DNA of 64,000 bases. Origin: CAYRHN01 sp964424115 (lineage in GTDB: Bacteria > Chloroflexota > Anaerolineae > Anaerolineales > Anaerolineaceae). The first letter of the stretch is position 1; each line of letters opens with the position of its first letter. Under the pieces are notes generated by a model. It was not told where the DNA came from and did no database searches. It saw only the letters and a list, made by a program, of their open reading frames with translations. The stretch covers positions 51,399 to 115,398 of the forward strand of contig CAYRHN010000014.1 in assembly GCA_964424115.1 (NCBI GenBank), given 5' to 3'. A program made the translations under genes and the position numbers. Positions 1-8,469 of the stretch are shown here, one piece after another.

Positions 1-831
1 GAAATCCACTTCCCGCGGATACTCGCGCCCGCCGGAATGGGGGACGAAATCGCGTGTTTGCAGGGTCAGGTATCGGGCATCATCCACCAATACCTTCTCC
101 CCCTTGGCGAGCAGGAAGACCGGCATGCGCGTCGAGCCGTATTTCTTCAGCGCGATCTGCTCGACAAAGATCAGGGTGTAGTCGCCAAGATGCGCCCTTC
201 CCCAATACCAGTGATCCATCACAGAGGGAAGGGCAAGATTGCCCCAGTTGTGGTCGTGGTAGCCGGCGCCGCGCACGGGGTGCGTTTGCCCATCGTAGGT
301 CAAGGTTCCTTCCGCCGTTCCGTAGGGGATGGATGGAAGCCAGGCAAAATAATGCTCCAGGTCGCCGAAGAAGCCCTTCCCCGCCCCCGGCCGCCAGGGT
401 GGTACCAGGCCGGTGAAGGTCAGGTCGGCTGCCAGAGCTTTTGATTCGGCGTGCAGCTGGTAGCTCCAACAGGTTCCAGAGCCGGTTTGTTTCACCCAAC
501 TGGAACCGATCCTCACATCGCACTGCTCGCTTGCGGCGGAAAATTGATCCGCTGCAGGAAGAGCAAATTCCGACATTTTGCTCCCATCTGCGCGGGTGAT
601 GGTGATGGACAGGTTGGGGGTGAGCGGCGCAGCCGGGTTGATGATGGGCTTGGTGGCAAAGACAACCACCGCGGTGGTGCCGTCGTCAAAATGGGCGTCG
701 AAGTACCACCACTCGAACGTACCGCGCAGGGTGGCGGCGCGCTGGCCGTCCTCCCAGGGCAATACCGTTTCCGTCAGGCCTTCACGGCTCAGGAATTCGG
801 GACCAACAGCAAAAATAACAGGCTTCGACAT
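1..831 (-). CDS. CrtC/AttH-like lipocalin-fold protein (3' end outside window)
   Basis: The frame is open from an ATG at 831 to the left edge, giving 277 residues with no stop, so the gene is cut by the window. The start is supported by a GGAGGAGG Shine-Dalgarno just upstream. Near residue 40 the protein has EWWYFDAHF, and further on GAGYHDHNWG followed by a WYWGRAHLGDYT stretch. These are hallmarks of the hydroxyneurosporene synthase (CrtC)/AttH superfamily, a double lipocalin-like fold found in carotenoid 1,2-hydratases and in many uncharacterised proteins. No carotenoid genes lie nearby, so a carotenoid role is not supported; a generic lipid- or isoprenoid-binding or modifying protein is as likely. 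The small gene upstream ends 17 bases before this start, so the two are probably co-transcribed. Confidence 0.75.
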   Translation of the reverse strand, partial: MSKPVIFAVGPEFLSREGLTETVLPWEDGQRAATLRGTFEWWYFDAHFDDGTTAVVVFATKPIINPAAPLTPNLSITITRADGSKMSEFALPAADQFSAASEQCDVRIGSSWVKQTGSGTCWSYQLHAESKALAADLTFTGLVPPWRPGAGKGFFGDLEHYFAWLPSIPYGTAEGTLTYDGQTHPVRGAGYHDHNWGNLALPSVMDHWYWGRAHLGDYTLIFVEQIALKKYGSTRMPVFLLAKGEKVLVDDARYLTLQTRDFVPHSGGREYPREVDF

Positions 832-848
832 GCTTTCCTCCTCCATCC

Positions 849-1118
849 TCAAGGTTCAATTTTTACCAGAGATTCCCATAATTTCTCAGGCGCGTAGCGA
901 GAAAACAAGGCCTTCGCTCCTGCCTCATCCAAAACCTCTTGCCCGTTCCGGCCTTCAAAAGGGTTCTTGCTCCAGACCAGGAACCCGGCTTCTCCCAGGT
1001 AACGGCAGCCCCATTCCTCTTCCTGGAAGCGGGTGTAGAATTCCACATCGCCTTGTTTAAGGCGTTCTATCCACTGGTCAAGCGAAAAATTGTCCATTTT
1101 CAGTTCAAAGACACACAT
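849..1118 (-). CDS. small hypothetical protein upstream of the CrtC-like gene
   Basis: An 89-residue soluble protein is predicted if the ATG at 1118 is used (weak AAGAGA upstream). Starts at 1151 (100 residues) and 1097 (82 residues, MDNFSLDQW) are also possible, and none has a strong ribosome-binding site. The protein is rich in acidic and aromatic residues and shows no signal peptide, membrane segment or motif I recognise. Its stop lies 17 bases before the CrtC-like start, with the GGAGGAGG of that gene in between, which suggests an operon. Function unknown. Confidence 0.5.
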   Translation of the reverse strand: MCVFELKMDNFSLDQWIERLKQGDVEFYTRFQEEEWGCRYLGEAGFLVWSKNPFEGRNGQEVLDEAGAKALFSRYAPEKLWESLVKIEP

Positions 1119-1193
1119 TCTCTTTTGATGGTTTGTACCGGGACGACCCATTCATTATTTTACATCAAGAAAACCTTCTGCCAGCCAATCGTG

Positions 1194-1199
1194 TATAAT
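1194..1199 (+). promoter_or_regulatory. putative -10 box for the secreted protein gene at 1257
   Basis: A perfect TATAAT, preceded directly by TG, lies about 58 bases before the ATG at 1257. No convincing -35 hexamer was found at 16-18 bp. The position suits a transcript with a short leader carrying the AGAAAGGGG ribosome-binding region. Confidence 0.45.
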
Positions 1200-1256
1200 C
1201 AATTATTCCTTTTTCTCAAAAATCCACTACCCGTTCACACAGAAAGGGGTGTCACG

Positions 1257-2528
1257 ATGGAAAAGAAATCCATTTTCCATGCCTTGAGCCTGGCGCTCAT
1301 CCTGGCGCTGGTCATGATCCCTGGCGCCTCGGCAGCCTCGCTACATTCCGCATCGATCACCAGCGGCGTCCCGGTTGGGAGCCGATTTCCACTCAGTCCG
1401 GTCAGCAACACGCCCGGCCACACCAGCGAGCAATTTCCAGCCCTGGCCTTCAACAGCGGGTTCATGCAGACATATCTGGTTGCCTGGACACAGCCTTCCG
1501 GGGACGGCAACCAGAGCGTCTATACGCGGTTTATCAACTCTGACGGCAGTTTGAACGGAATCCCATTTCCCGTCACAGACATGCCCCCCACCAGCATTGC
1601 CTCGAATCCAGATGTAGCCTATGATTCCAATCTCGATCGATACCTGATCGTCTATGAGCGAGGGATCGGTATTTACGGCCAGATCCTGACCAATGCCGGC
1701 GCAGACGTTGGCTCGGAGATCACCATTGCCAATGGAACCCCGGGAACCGATGATTTTAACACGCCTGCGGTGGCGTACTCGCCCACCTCAAGCAAGTATT
1801 TGATCACCTGGCAGCACCAGCAAAATACAAAACTGGGCATCGAGGCGCGCATACTTTCGGGAGACGGATCCACTTTGGGCAGTGTGTGGGGCTTGACCGG
1901 GCTAATAGAGGAAGATCCCGCCAATCCCGACGTGGCTTATACGTTCCCCTTAGACAGCTTCCTGGTAGTGTGGCAAAAAACCTATACGGGTGAATCGGAC
2001 CACGATATTTACGCCCAGCGCATCCAGATGGGCGCCACGCCCGGGCCAGTTGGAGGGGTTTTCTCAATTTTCTTCTCTATAAATGACGAGGTCAATCCAT
2101 CCATTGGATCGGTGAACAAGATCAGCGGCATCGGCCAATACCTGGTTGTGTGCCAGATCGACCTTGGCGGGACCCCCTACATCAACGGGAAACTGGTGAC
2201 AGATGCCGGCGCATTGGAAGGCGCTGAGATCCCGGTCAGTCTATCGGGTGGTTCCGGCCCCGTTGTTGCCGGAAATAACGAGACCCAGGAATACCTGGTA
2301 GCCTGGATCAACAATTCCTATATCGTCGCGCGAACGATCTCAACGGCAGGTGCAAGCGGCCCGATCGGTCAAATGGACGGCCAGGTGCCGTTGAATCTGG
2401 CCATCACCAGCGGAAGCAGGGGCGATTTTTTGATCGCCGACGACGATTGGCTTACCCCGTCCTACCCCTTTGATGTGTTTGGATACCTATGGGGGATCCG
2501 CAGCTACCTCCCACTGATCAAACGCTGA
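1257..2528 (+). CDS. secreted repeat protein with C-terminal YLPLIKR tail
   Basis: The ATG at 1257 is preferred over the upstream in-frame ATG at 939 because it opens a clear signal peptide (MEKKSIFHALSLALILALVM..., cleavage near ASA) and follows a purine-rich AGAAAGGGG. The product is 423 residues. The mature part repeats a motif of the type NPDVAYxxxLDxFLVVWQ/YDSNLDRYLIVYE several times, roughly every 50-60 residues, the pattern of beta-propeller-like surface proteins common in Chloroflexota. It ends exactly in SYLPLIKR, a tail shared in related form by other exported proteins in this window. Substrate and role are unknown. It is convergent with the SulP gene. Confidence 0.75.
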   Translation: MEKKSIFHALSLALILALVMIPGASAASLHSASITSGVPVGSRFPLSPVSNTPGHTSEQFPALAFNSGFMQTYLVAWTQPSGDGNQSVYTRFINSDGSLNGIPFPVTDMPPTSIASNPDVAYDSNLDRYLIVYERGIGIYGQILTNAGADVGSEITIANGTPGTDDFNTPAVAYSPTSSKYLITWQHQQNTKLGIEARILSGDGSTLGSVWGLTGLIEEDPANPDVAYTFPLDSFLVVWQKTYTGESDHDIYAQRIQMGATPGPVGGVFSIFFSINDEVNPSIGSVNKISGIGQYLVVCQIDLGGTPYINGKLVTDAGALEGAEIPVSLSGGSGPVVAGNNETQEYLVAWINNSYIVARTISTAGASGPIGQMDGQVPLNLAITSGSRGDFLIADDDWLTPSYPFDVFGYLWGIRSYLPLIKR

Positions 2529-2579
2529 TCTAGCCCGGGAAGAGAAAGTCAGGAAAGCACAAGAGACCCTTCTTTAGAA

Positions 2580-4784
2580 TTAATGCAATGCCTGCAGGGT
2601 TGCGGTGACCTTTGCAAGGCGTTCACTCATGTAGGTTGCCACAAAGCGGTGCAGCGCAGCCGCCACATTGGGCGCTGTGCGTTCCAGCTCTGCCAGGTCA
2701 TCCGCAATCAGAACATAGAGATTGGTTTCTTGCTCCGCGATCACATCCGCGGTTGCCGGCTCTCCCGAATATAATCCCATTTCGCCAAAAAAGGTGCCGG
2801 CGCCCAGCGTGCGGAGGCGCAGGAGGCTGCCATCCTCACAATGGATCTGGATCACCACCTGTCCCCGCTCGATCATATACAACCCGTTCTGCTTGCTGCC
2901 CTGCTGGATGATGATCCCGCCAGCCTCGACCTGGCGCGGCTTAAGATATTGGCGGAGGATTTCCACCTGTTCCGGCTCGGGCAGCGTCCTGGTCAATTGT
3001 TGAAACAGGGAGGGGTTGCGGACACGAAAACCCTCATCTTCGAATAGTTCAACCATCTGGTTCTCGCACCACTCGATCCCGTGGTCCAGGTCGGGACAAT
3101 AGTGAAAACTTTCCGAGGGAAGGTCTTTGCGGAACTGCTTCTGGATCCCTGGCGCCAGATGAGTAATGACCAGGGTTATCCCCCGCGCCTGCGCCAGGCG
3201 CTTGACCTTTACAAAGCTGTAGGCAGCGGACGAATCCATGCCGGGGACCAGCCGGAAATCCAGGAGGATGAAATGCGGCGGGCGAACACGGCCTGGACTA
3301 TCCAGGTAAGCCCGGATCTCCTCCAAAACCTGGGTGGCGGTCCCAAAGAAGATATAACCCTGCAATTCGAGGATATACAACCAATCCCCGTAGCGGGTCA
3401 GCAGACGAGCGGCCAGACGGGTGCGCTCCACGCTGCTCTGGTAACTGACCCCGGAGAAGGTATGGCGCACCGCATGCGTCCGGCTGTAGTGGATCGCGAA
3501 TAAGATCACCGCCGTGACCAGGCCGATCCCGACGCCTGGCAATATTCCCAACAGGGTGATCAAAGCGGCGATCAGTACGATGATCGCATAATCTGACCAG
3601 GGGATCCTGGACCAGGTATTATACAGCCAGCTGGAAATGAAACACATCCCGGTTTCAAAGACGATCCCGCCCAGTACCAGGTTGGGAACGTATCCCATGT
3701 ATTCGCCGCCTGCGACCAGGACGAGAACGATGAAGAGACCGGCAAAAATGCCATTGGTGCGCACGCGCGCTCCGGTATTGTAAGCCAACGTGGTGTCCGA
3801 CAAGATCGGATAACCGATCGGGCTGCCGGCCGCTCCGGCTATCAGGTTAGCCCAACCATTGCTCTTCAACTCGGTATTCAGGTCGACCTCATGCTTGGTG
3901 GCCACTTCCATGCCGACCGTATTGAGCAGCAGAGAAATCAAGCTGACCAGGACACAGGCCAACAAGCTGCCGGTTTGCCCAAAAAGGATGTTCCAATCCA
4001 CGCTGGCAAAGCCGGCCGGACTCCAGAAGTGAAACAAGGCTTTCCCCTCCGGGATCCCACTCCCCAGCCAGCCCGCGCCGGTGACTTTGGATATCGAAGT
4101 CCCGCTCAGGGCAACGATCAGGTAAAAAATGGCGATCGCCGCAGCCATCGTTCCAGGCATCACCAGGTAATGATTGAATTTCACGTTCAGGACGTATAGA
4201 ATAACCCCAAAGAGCATACCCACCGCCCACAGATACCAGGTATCCGGCTTGAAAAGCAGTCCCAGGTTGAACAGCGTGATGCTCTTTTGGGTCATGACCC
4301 CCAATCCACCCAGCAGCAGCAGGATGCCCGTGCCGGCCAGGAATCCGCCAACCACCGGGTAAGGAATGTAGCTTACCAGTCCGCCCAATTTGAATTTTCC
4401 CAGGAACAGGCACGCCAGGCCGGTGATCATACTGGTAAGAATGATGCCGGCCAGGGCCGTGTAAAGCTTGGTCTCCTGGCTGGCCTGCGGCATCTGTGCC
4501 AGCATGGAAGCAATAACCACCGCCACGATCACCGAGGGGCTGTCCTGTGTCCCGGACAGTATGCCAACCTGGGAGCTGGACAAAGCAGCTACCACGGCAT
4601 GGATGGCGCATCCCAGGAAAAGGATAGTGATCCCAATGGTTATTTGTGAGGCCAGGTCTCCCGAGAAGATCATCAGTGCATAGGCCAGGCAGGCAAATGA
4701 ACTCTCGATTCCAGAGACAATGCCAATTGCCAGGCTGGGGAGAATGTATTTCGAACCAAGCCTACGGCGAATGGAATTTAACAT
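2580..4784 (-). CDS. SulP-family anion transporter with STAS and cyclic-nucleotide-binding domains
   Basis: A 734-residue inner-membrane protein. The N-terminal ~430 residues form the SulP transmembrane domain (start MLNSIRRRLGSKYILPSLAIG, then many hydrophobic helices). A STAS domain follows with GYIFFGTATQVLEEI and DSSAAYSF, then a C-terminal cNMP-binding fold (IIQQGSKQNGLYMIERG, FGEMGLYSGEP). Likely substrates are sulfate, bicarbonate or another small anion. The phosphate-binding cassette reads GEPATADV where cAMP-binding domains have Arg, so classical cAMP binding is doubtful. The start at 4784 has GGGAAAAGG upstream; a GTG at 4823 is an alternative. A long hairpin lies just upstream. Confidence 0.85.
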   Translation of the reverse strand: MLNSIRRRLGSKYILPSLAIGIVSGIESSFACLAYALMIFSGDLASQITIGITILFLGCAIHAVVAALSSSQVGILSGTQDSPSVIVAVVIASMLAQMPQASQETKLYTALAGIILTSMITGLACLFLGKFKLGGLVSYIPYPVVGGFLAGTGILLLLGGLGVMTQKSITLFNLGLLFKPDTWYLWAVGMLFGVILYVLNVKFNHYLVMPGTMAAAIAIFYLIVALSGTSISKVTGAGWLGSGIPEGKALFHFWSPAGFASVDWNILFGQTGSLLACVLVSLISLLLNTVGMEVATKHEVDLNTELKSNGWANLIAGAAGSPIGYPILSDTTLAYNTGARVRTNGIFAGLFIVLVLVAGGEYMGYVPNLVLGGIVFETGMCFISSWLYNTWSRIPWSDYAIIVLIAALITLLGILPGVGIGLVTAVILFAIHYSRTHAVRHTFSGVSYQSSVERTRLAARLLTRYGDWLYILELQGYIFFGTATQVLEEIRAYLDSPGRVRPPHFILLDFRLVPGMDSSAAYSFVKVKRLAQARGITLVITHLAPGIQKQFRKDLPSESFHYCPDLDHGIEWCENQMVELFEDEGFRVRNPSLFQQLTRTLPEPEQVEILRQYLKPRQVEAGGIIIQQGSKQNGLYMIERGQVVIQIHCEDGSLLRLRTLGAGTFFGEMGLYSGEPATADVIAEQETNLYVLIADDLAELERTAPNVAAALHRFVATYMSERLAKVTATLQALH

Positions 4785-4830
4785 ACCTTTTCCCACGCTG
4801 CTGCGGATGAATCCAATTAACACCAGGTCG

Positions 4831-4902
4831 GGATAAGGAAAAGGTTATTCGTATGGTATTTAGCGGCTACGCCGCTAAATACCATACGAATTTTCCTTAT
4901 CC
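4831..4902. repeat. long near-perfect inverted repeat (hairpin)
   Basis: The left arm (4831-4867) and right arm (4871-4902) pair almost completely around a 3-base TAC loop; the left arm carries one 5-base insertion (GGTTA). The arms begin GGATAAGG and close with TAGCGGC/GCCGCTA. It lies between the CPBP protease stop and the SulP start, both on the minus strand. It is much longer than an ordinary intrinsic terminator and has no T-run, so it may be a REP/MITE-like element or an mRNA-processing structure. No second copy was seen in this window. Confidence 0.8.
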
Positions 4903-4935
4903 TGAATTCAAGTTAATTATATTCAATTTTTCGGA

Positions 4936-5838
4936 TCAGGCTAAGCCGGAGAAGATGCCCAGGATGATCGGAATATCCATCCCGGCATGGAACAAGATCG
5001 AAGCCCAAACGGCGTCCGTTTTTTGCATGATATATCCCCAGAGCAACGCCAGGGGAAAGGTCGCCGCGAGGAAGATGAGTTCATCCGAAGTATAGGACGA
5101 CCCCTTGTGCAGGATGGTGAAAACGAAGGCGATCAGGAAATTCGAGAAGAACTTGCCCAGGAACGGTTGCAATTTTCGCAGGAACAGCCCACGAAAGAGC
5201 AGCTCTTCCATGGCCGCATTGGCAAGGACGAAGATCAGCAGCCACGGGATCCAGGGAATGATCCTTTCCAGGGTCAGGTTCTTCGCATCGAAGAGCAGGT
5301 TCGCCATCGGGACAGATAACGCGGCCGCCGCGGCAAACGTGGCGCATCCCAGGATCAGGCCTAGCTTCAGGTTCCCCTTCTGGAGGTAGATCGAACCCAG
5401 GTTCTGCCCTGACAGGCGGGTACACGCCACAATGACCAGGATGATCAGAACGCTTTCGTTCAACTTGGGCAAGGCCCAGCCGTATGGGGCGCTATCCGAC
5501 ACATTCAGGGTATCAAACAGGAAGCTGCCGAACACCCAGGTCAGGAAGAGCGCCACCGACATGGTGAAAAAGGCGTAGGCGATCTGCCAGTACTTTTCGA
5601 AACGCCGGCTGCGGCGAAGCAGCTCCGCCGCAGCAAGGAGAAGAATGCTCAGCCCGATCCGCCACAGATAATTATCGACCTGGTTTGGAATGAATTGTTT
5701 TCCCCAGGGTTTAAAGACGATCGTGAGCAATCCCCCCACAACGGTGAACAGGACAGCCAAAACAATGCGCTCCAGCCATTCTTTTACTGAACGAAAATTA
5801 CGAGTCTGATTTAACACCTTAGAGCTTTGCGTGTCCAT
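4936..5838 (-). CDS. CPBP-family (CAAX/Abi) intramembrane metalloprotease
   Basis: A 300-residue membrane protein with about eight hydrophobic segments. The ATG at 5838 (MDTQSSKVL) follows AAAGGA at good spacing and is preferred to the ATG at 5934. The conserved motifs are present: EELLFRG (glutamate pair and Arg), FVFTILH (FxxxH), and HAGMD near the C-terminus. These place it among CPBP glutamic-type intramembrane proteases, related to CAAX prenyl endopeptidase Rce1 and to bacterial bacteriocin-immunity/Abi proteins. The substrate is unknown. The ~80-residue N-terminal part holds two extra hydrophobic helices. It may be co-transcribed with SulP, though the hairpin at 4831-4902 intervenes. 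Confidence 0.8.
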   Translation of the reverse strand: MDTQSSKVLNQTRNFRSVKEWLERIVLAVLFTVVGGLLTIVFKPWGKQFIPNQVDNYLWRIGLSILLLAAAELLRRSRRFEKYWQIAYAFFTMSVALFLTWVFGSFLFDTLNVSDSAPYGWALPKLNESVLIILVIVACTRLSGQNLGSIYLQKGNLKLGLILGCATFAAAAALSVPMANLLFDAKNLTLERIIPWIPWLLIFVLANAAMEELLFRGLFLRKLQPFLGKFFSNFLIAFVFTILHKGSSYTSDELIFLAATFPLALLWGYIMQKTDAVWASILFHAGMDIPIILGIFSGLA

Positions 5839-6174
5839 GAAATATGTCCTTTTCCGTTTAAACACCGGCAAACAATTGATATCATGTGCAGTTTTTTGGG
5901 ATTTCTGATCCCAGAATACATGCTTTAATGCCAATGTTCATCGGCCTTTTGGATAATCCATATCTCCGCCCTTTTAAGGAGGAAACAAGACGTAGCCCAA
6001 CGCAAAGGCCTTCTGTCAACGCCTGGAGCGCGACCTGATAAGACAGATGTGAATTCAAGAAATCTATGCTCAAAATGGTTAGCGCATAGACTTCTCGCGG
6101 GTCGTTCTCGGCAGGTTTGCAGTTTAATACAATCGTATTCCTAGGAGACGCAAGGGCAAAATTCCTTTAAATTT
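5839..6174. other. intergenic region without recognisable gene
   Basis: These 336 bases between the CPBP start and the LRR stop contain only a 63-codon open frame on the minus strand, with no ribosome-binding site or recognisable motif. No tRNA, strong hairpin or repeat was seen. They probably hold the promoter of the CPBP gene. Confidence 0.5.
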
Positions 6175-7323
6175 TCACCGTTGAACAGCCGGCAGGAACA
6201 TAAAATACTGCTGCAATTCTACCCAGTCGGGATCCTTAATTGCCAGAAAATCCGCCAGCGCCTGCGGCGATGCGGGTGTGTTCAAATGGTTATATCCCAG
6301 ATTCAACCCGTAAGAGGAAGCGCAGCCAGACATTACCGGTGTGCATAATTTGGTCAATTGGGTCAAGGAGGATGGAACATCCCCAGAAAAAGAACTATTA
6401 TTTAGGGTCAAATAACTCAAATTGCTTAAATTTCCTAACTCTCCCGGTATGGAACCGCTCAACTGATTACCACCTAAGAGAAGTTTCTGCAACCCGGTTA
6501 AATTGCCTAATTCTGGCGGAATTGTGCCGCTCAAGCGGTTGTTTTGCAAGTGCAGCCAATATAAAGCACTCAGATTACCCAATTCGGCTGGGATCGGCCC
6601 GCTGAGTTGATTGTAGGATAAGATCAATTCTCCTAATTGGGTCAGGTTCCCAAAACTGGTGGGAATCGAGCCAGTCAAACTATTGTAGGACAGATCAACA
6701 AATTGCAAGTTGGTTAGATTGCCTAACTCGGTAGGAATCGTCCCGGACAACTCATTTCGTTGTAAACTAAGAGCGTTTAGATTACTTAATCCACATATTT
6801 CCTCGGGAATCGTTCCCGACAACCGGTTATAACCCAAGAATAATGAAACCAGATTGCTTAATGCACCAAGTTCAGGAGGGATCGGACCGCTGAGCGAGTT
6901 CACTCCAAGAGAAAGCCATTGCAAGCTGACCAAATTACCCAATTCAGGCGGAATGGATCCACTTAGTTGGTTGTCATAGAGGTAGAGCTTCTGGAGGCTG
7001 CCTAAATTCCCAAGCTCGGGTGGTATTGTGCCATTCAATTGGTTCCAATTGAGGTAGACCTCTGTTACATGCCCTCCCGAGACCGTCACACCATTCCAGG
7101 AACCAACCGTGGTTGAGTACAACCAGCCCATATGATCCACCCATCCGCTTCCATTCGTACTGTTGTACAACGCCACCAACGCCTGACACTCGATCGGCGG
7201 GACATCCGTTACCACTTCACAATCAAAAGCGGTTTCTGGTACCATCGTTGAACCTGCAAAAACCAATGGGTAAATGGTCATCCAAACCAGGCAAAATAAT
7301 CCGGTAACACTGCGCAAAACCAT
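6175..7323 (-). CDS. secreted plant-type leucine-rich repeat protein
   Basis: A 382-residue exported protein with a signal peptide (first ~23 residues) and AGAGGTGAAG ahead of the ATG. After a cap resembling the plant LRRNT region (ALVALYNSTNGSGWVD) come nine full repeats and one partial repeat of 24 residues, each of the form NxLSGxIPxELGNLxxLxxLxL. This is the plant-specific LRR class, also widespread in Chloroflexota extracellular proteins. It ends in FMFLPAVQR, a variant of the tail seen on other secreted proteins here. Such proteins usually mediate protein or glycan binding at the surface; no enzyme domain is present. Confidence 0.85.
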   Translation of the reverse strand: MVLRSVTGLFCLVWMTIYPLVFAGSTMVPETAFDCEVVTDVPPIECQALVALYNSTNGSGWVDHMGWLYSTTVGSWNGVTVSGGHVTEVYLNWNQLNGTIPPELGNLGSLQKLYLYDNQLSGSIPPELGNLVSLQWLSLGVNSLSGPIPPELGALSNLVSLFLGYNRLSGTIPEEICGLSNLNALSLQRNELSGTIPTELGNLTNLQFVDLSYNSLTGSIPTSFGNLTQLGELILSYNQLSGPIPAELGNLSALYWLHLQNNRLSGTIPPELGNLTGLQKLLLGGNQLSGSIPGELGNLSNLSYLTLNNSSFSGDVPSSLTQLTKLCTPVMSGCASSYGLNLGYNHLNTPASPQALADFLAIKDPDWVELQQYFMFLPAVQR

Positions 7324-7470
7324 GCTTCACCTCTGTTATCGCTTTCGTAATGTATTGTATCAATTCTTGGGAAATTTTCCCCATGGAACTTTAGAAGTAT
7401 AGCATAGATGCTTATAGCTTATATAGTAAATCCTTCATCGCATTTTTCCCCAGTTTTTTTCTTTGATGAT

Positions 7471-8460
7471 TCAGGATACTCCATTTTTTCCTAGAAATAC
7501 TTTTTGTAAGAACCTGATCTTCTCCACATCCTGGTAAGCCTGCCCGCCCTCGTGACGGTTGAATTCCCAGACCTTGATCTGCTTCGATCCTTGGTAATGG
7601 TTAAAAGCCGCGAAGACCGTGGACGGCGGGCAGGTGTCGTCCATCAGACCGGCGGAGAAGAGCGCCGGGCAGCGGGCGCGAGACGCAAAATTGAGCCCAT
7701 CAAAATACGCCAGGGTGTTAAAGACCGTCTCCACCTTGTCGCGGTGCACCTGGCAGTAGCGCACGATCTCCTGGTAAGGATAGGTATCCACGATCTCAGT
7801 CGCACGGTGGAAATGACACAGGAAAGGCACATCCACCAGCGCCGCCGCCAGGTCGGGAACCAACCCGGCTGCCGCCAGCGCGATGCCGCCCCCCTGGCTG
7901 CCCCCCGTCACCGCCACGCGTTTTGGATCGACCGCCGGATGGCTGCGCGCTGCCTCGACCGCGCGCACGGCGTCGCTGAAGACGCGCCGGTAATAATAGG
8001 TGCGCGGACTCAGGATCCCGCGCGTCATAAAGCCGGGATACTGCGGGCTGGACCCCTCCGGCTCCGGGTCCGGCGTATCCCCGCTGCGCCAGGTGCTGCC
8101 CTGCCCGCGGGTGTCCATCACCAGGTGGGCATATCCGGCCGATGCCCACAACAACCATTCGTGCGGCAGCCCGCGCCCGCCGCCGTAACCGATATACTCC
8201 ACCACGCACGGCAAAGTCGCGCTGCGCCGGCGCGGCAGGACCAGCCAACCCTTGACCGGCTGCCCACCGTAGCCATTGTAGGTGACATCGAAAAAATCCA
8301 GCAATTCCAATTCCACATCCACCGGCTCGAATCTGGGCGCCAGCGGAAAAGCGCGCGCTTCTGCCAGCGTTTGCGCCCAGAACGGGTCAAAATCCGCCGG
8401 CTCGCTGCGCGGCGGGCAATAGCTCTGAAGCTGTTCCAGGGGAAGATCAAAGTACGCCAT
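7471..8460 (-). CDS. CE7-family acetyl xylan esterase / cephalosporin-C deacetylase
   Basis: A 329-residue cytoplasmic alpha/beta hydrolase of the AXE1 family, about the usual length (~320). The nucleophile Ser sits in TGGSQGGG. The catalytic Asp is in SAGLMDDTCPPST and the His in NRHEGGQAY. DTRGQGST matches the conserved family motif before the nucleophile. These enzymes deacetylate short acetylated xylo-oligosaccharides. GGGAGG precedes the ATG and overlaps the end of the GH4 gene, leaving 9 bases between them, so it is the last gene of a pfkB-GH4-CE7 operon. That context fits processing of imported, acetylated sugars inside the cell. Confidence 0.87.
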   Translation of the reverse strand: MAYFDLPLEQLQSYCPPRSEPADFDPFWAQTLAEARAFPLAPRFEPVDVELELLDFFDVTYNGYGGQPVKGWLVLPRRRSATLPCVVEYIGYGGGRGLPHEWLLWASAGYAHLVMDTRGQGSTWRSGDTPDPEPEGSSPQYPGFMTRGILSPRTYYYRRVFSDAVRAVEAARSHPAVDPKRVAVTGGSQGGGIALAAAGLVPDLAAALVDVPFLCHFHRATEIVDTYPYQEIVRYCQVHRDKVETVFNTLAYFDGLNFASRARCPALFSAGLMDDTCPPSTVFAAFNHYQGSKQIKVWEFNRHEGGQAYQDVEKIRFLQKVFLGKNGVS

Positions 8461-8469
8461 AATTCCTCC

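Noticed and set aside
5882..6073. A 63-codon minus-strand frame between the CPBP and LRR genes
   Set aside because: No ribosome-binding site, no hydrophobic or domain pattern, and it runs into the CPBP leader.
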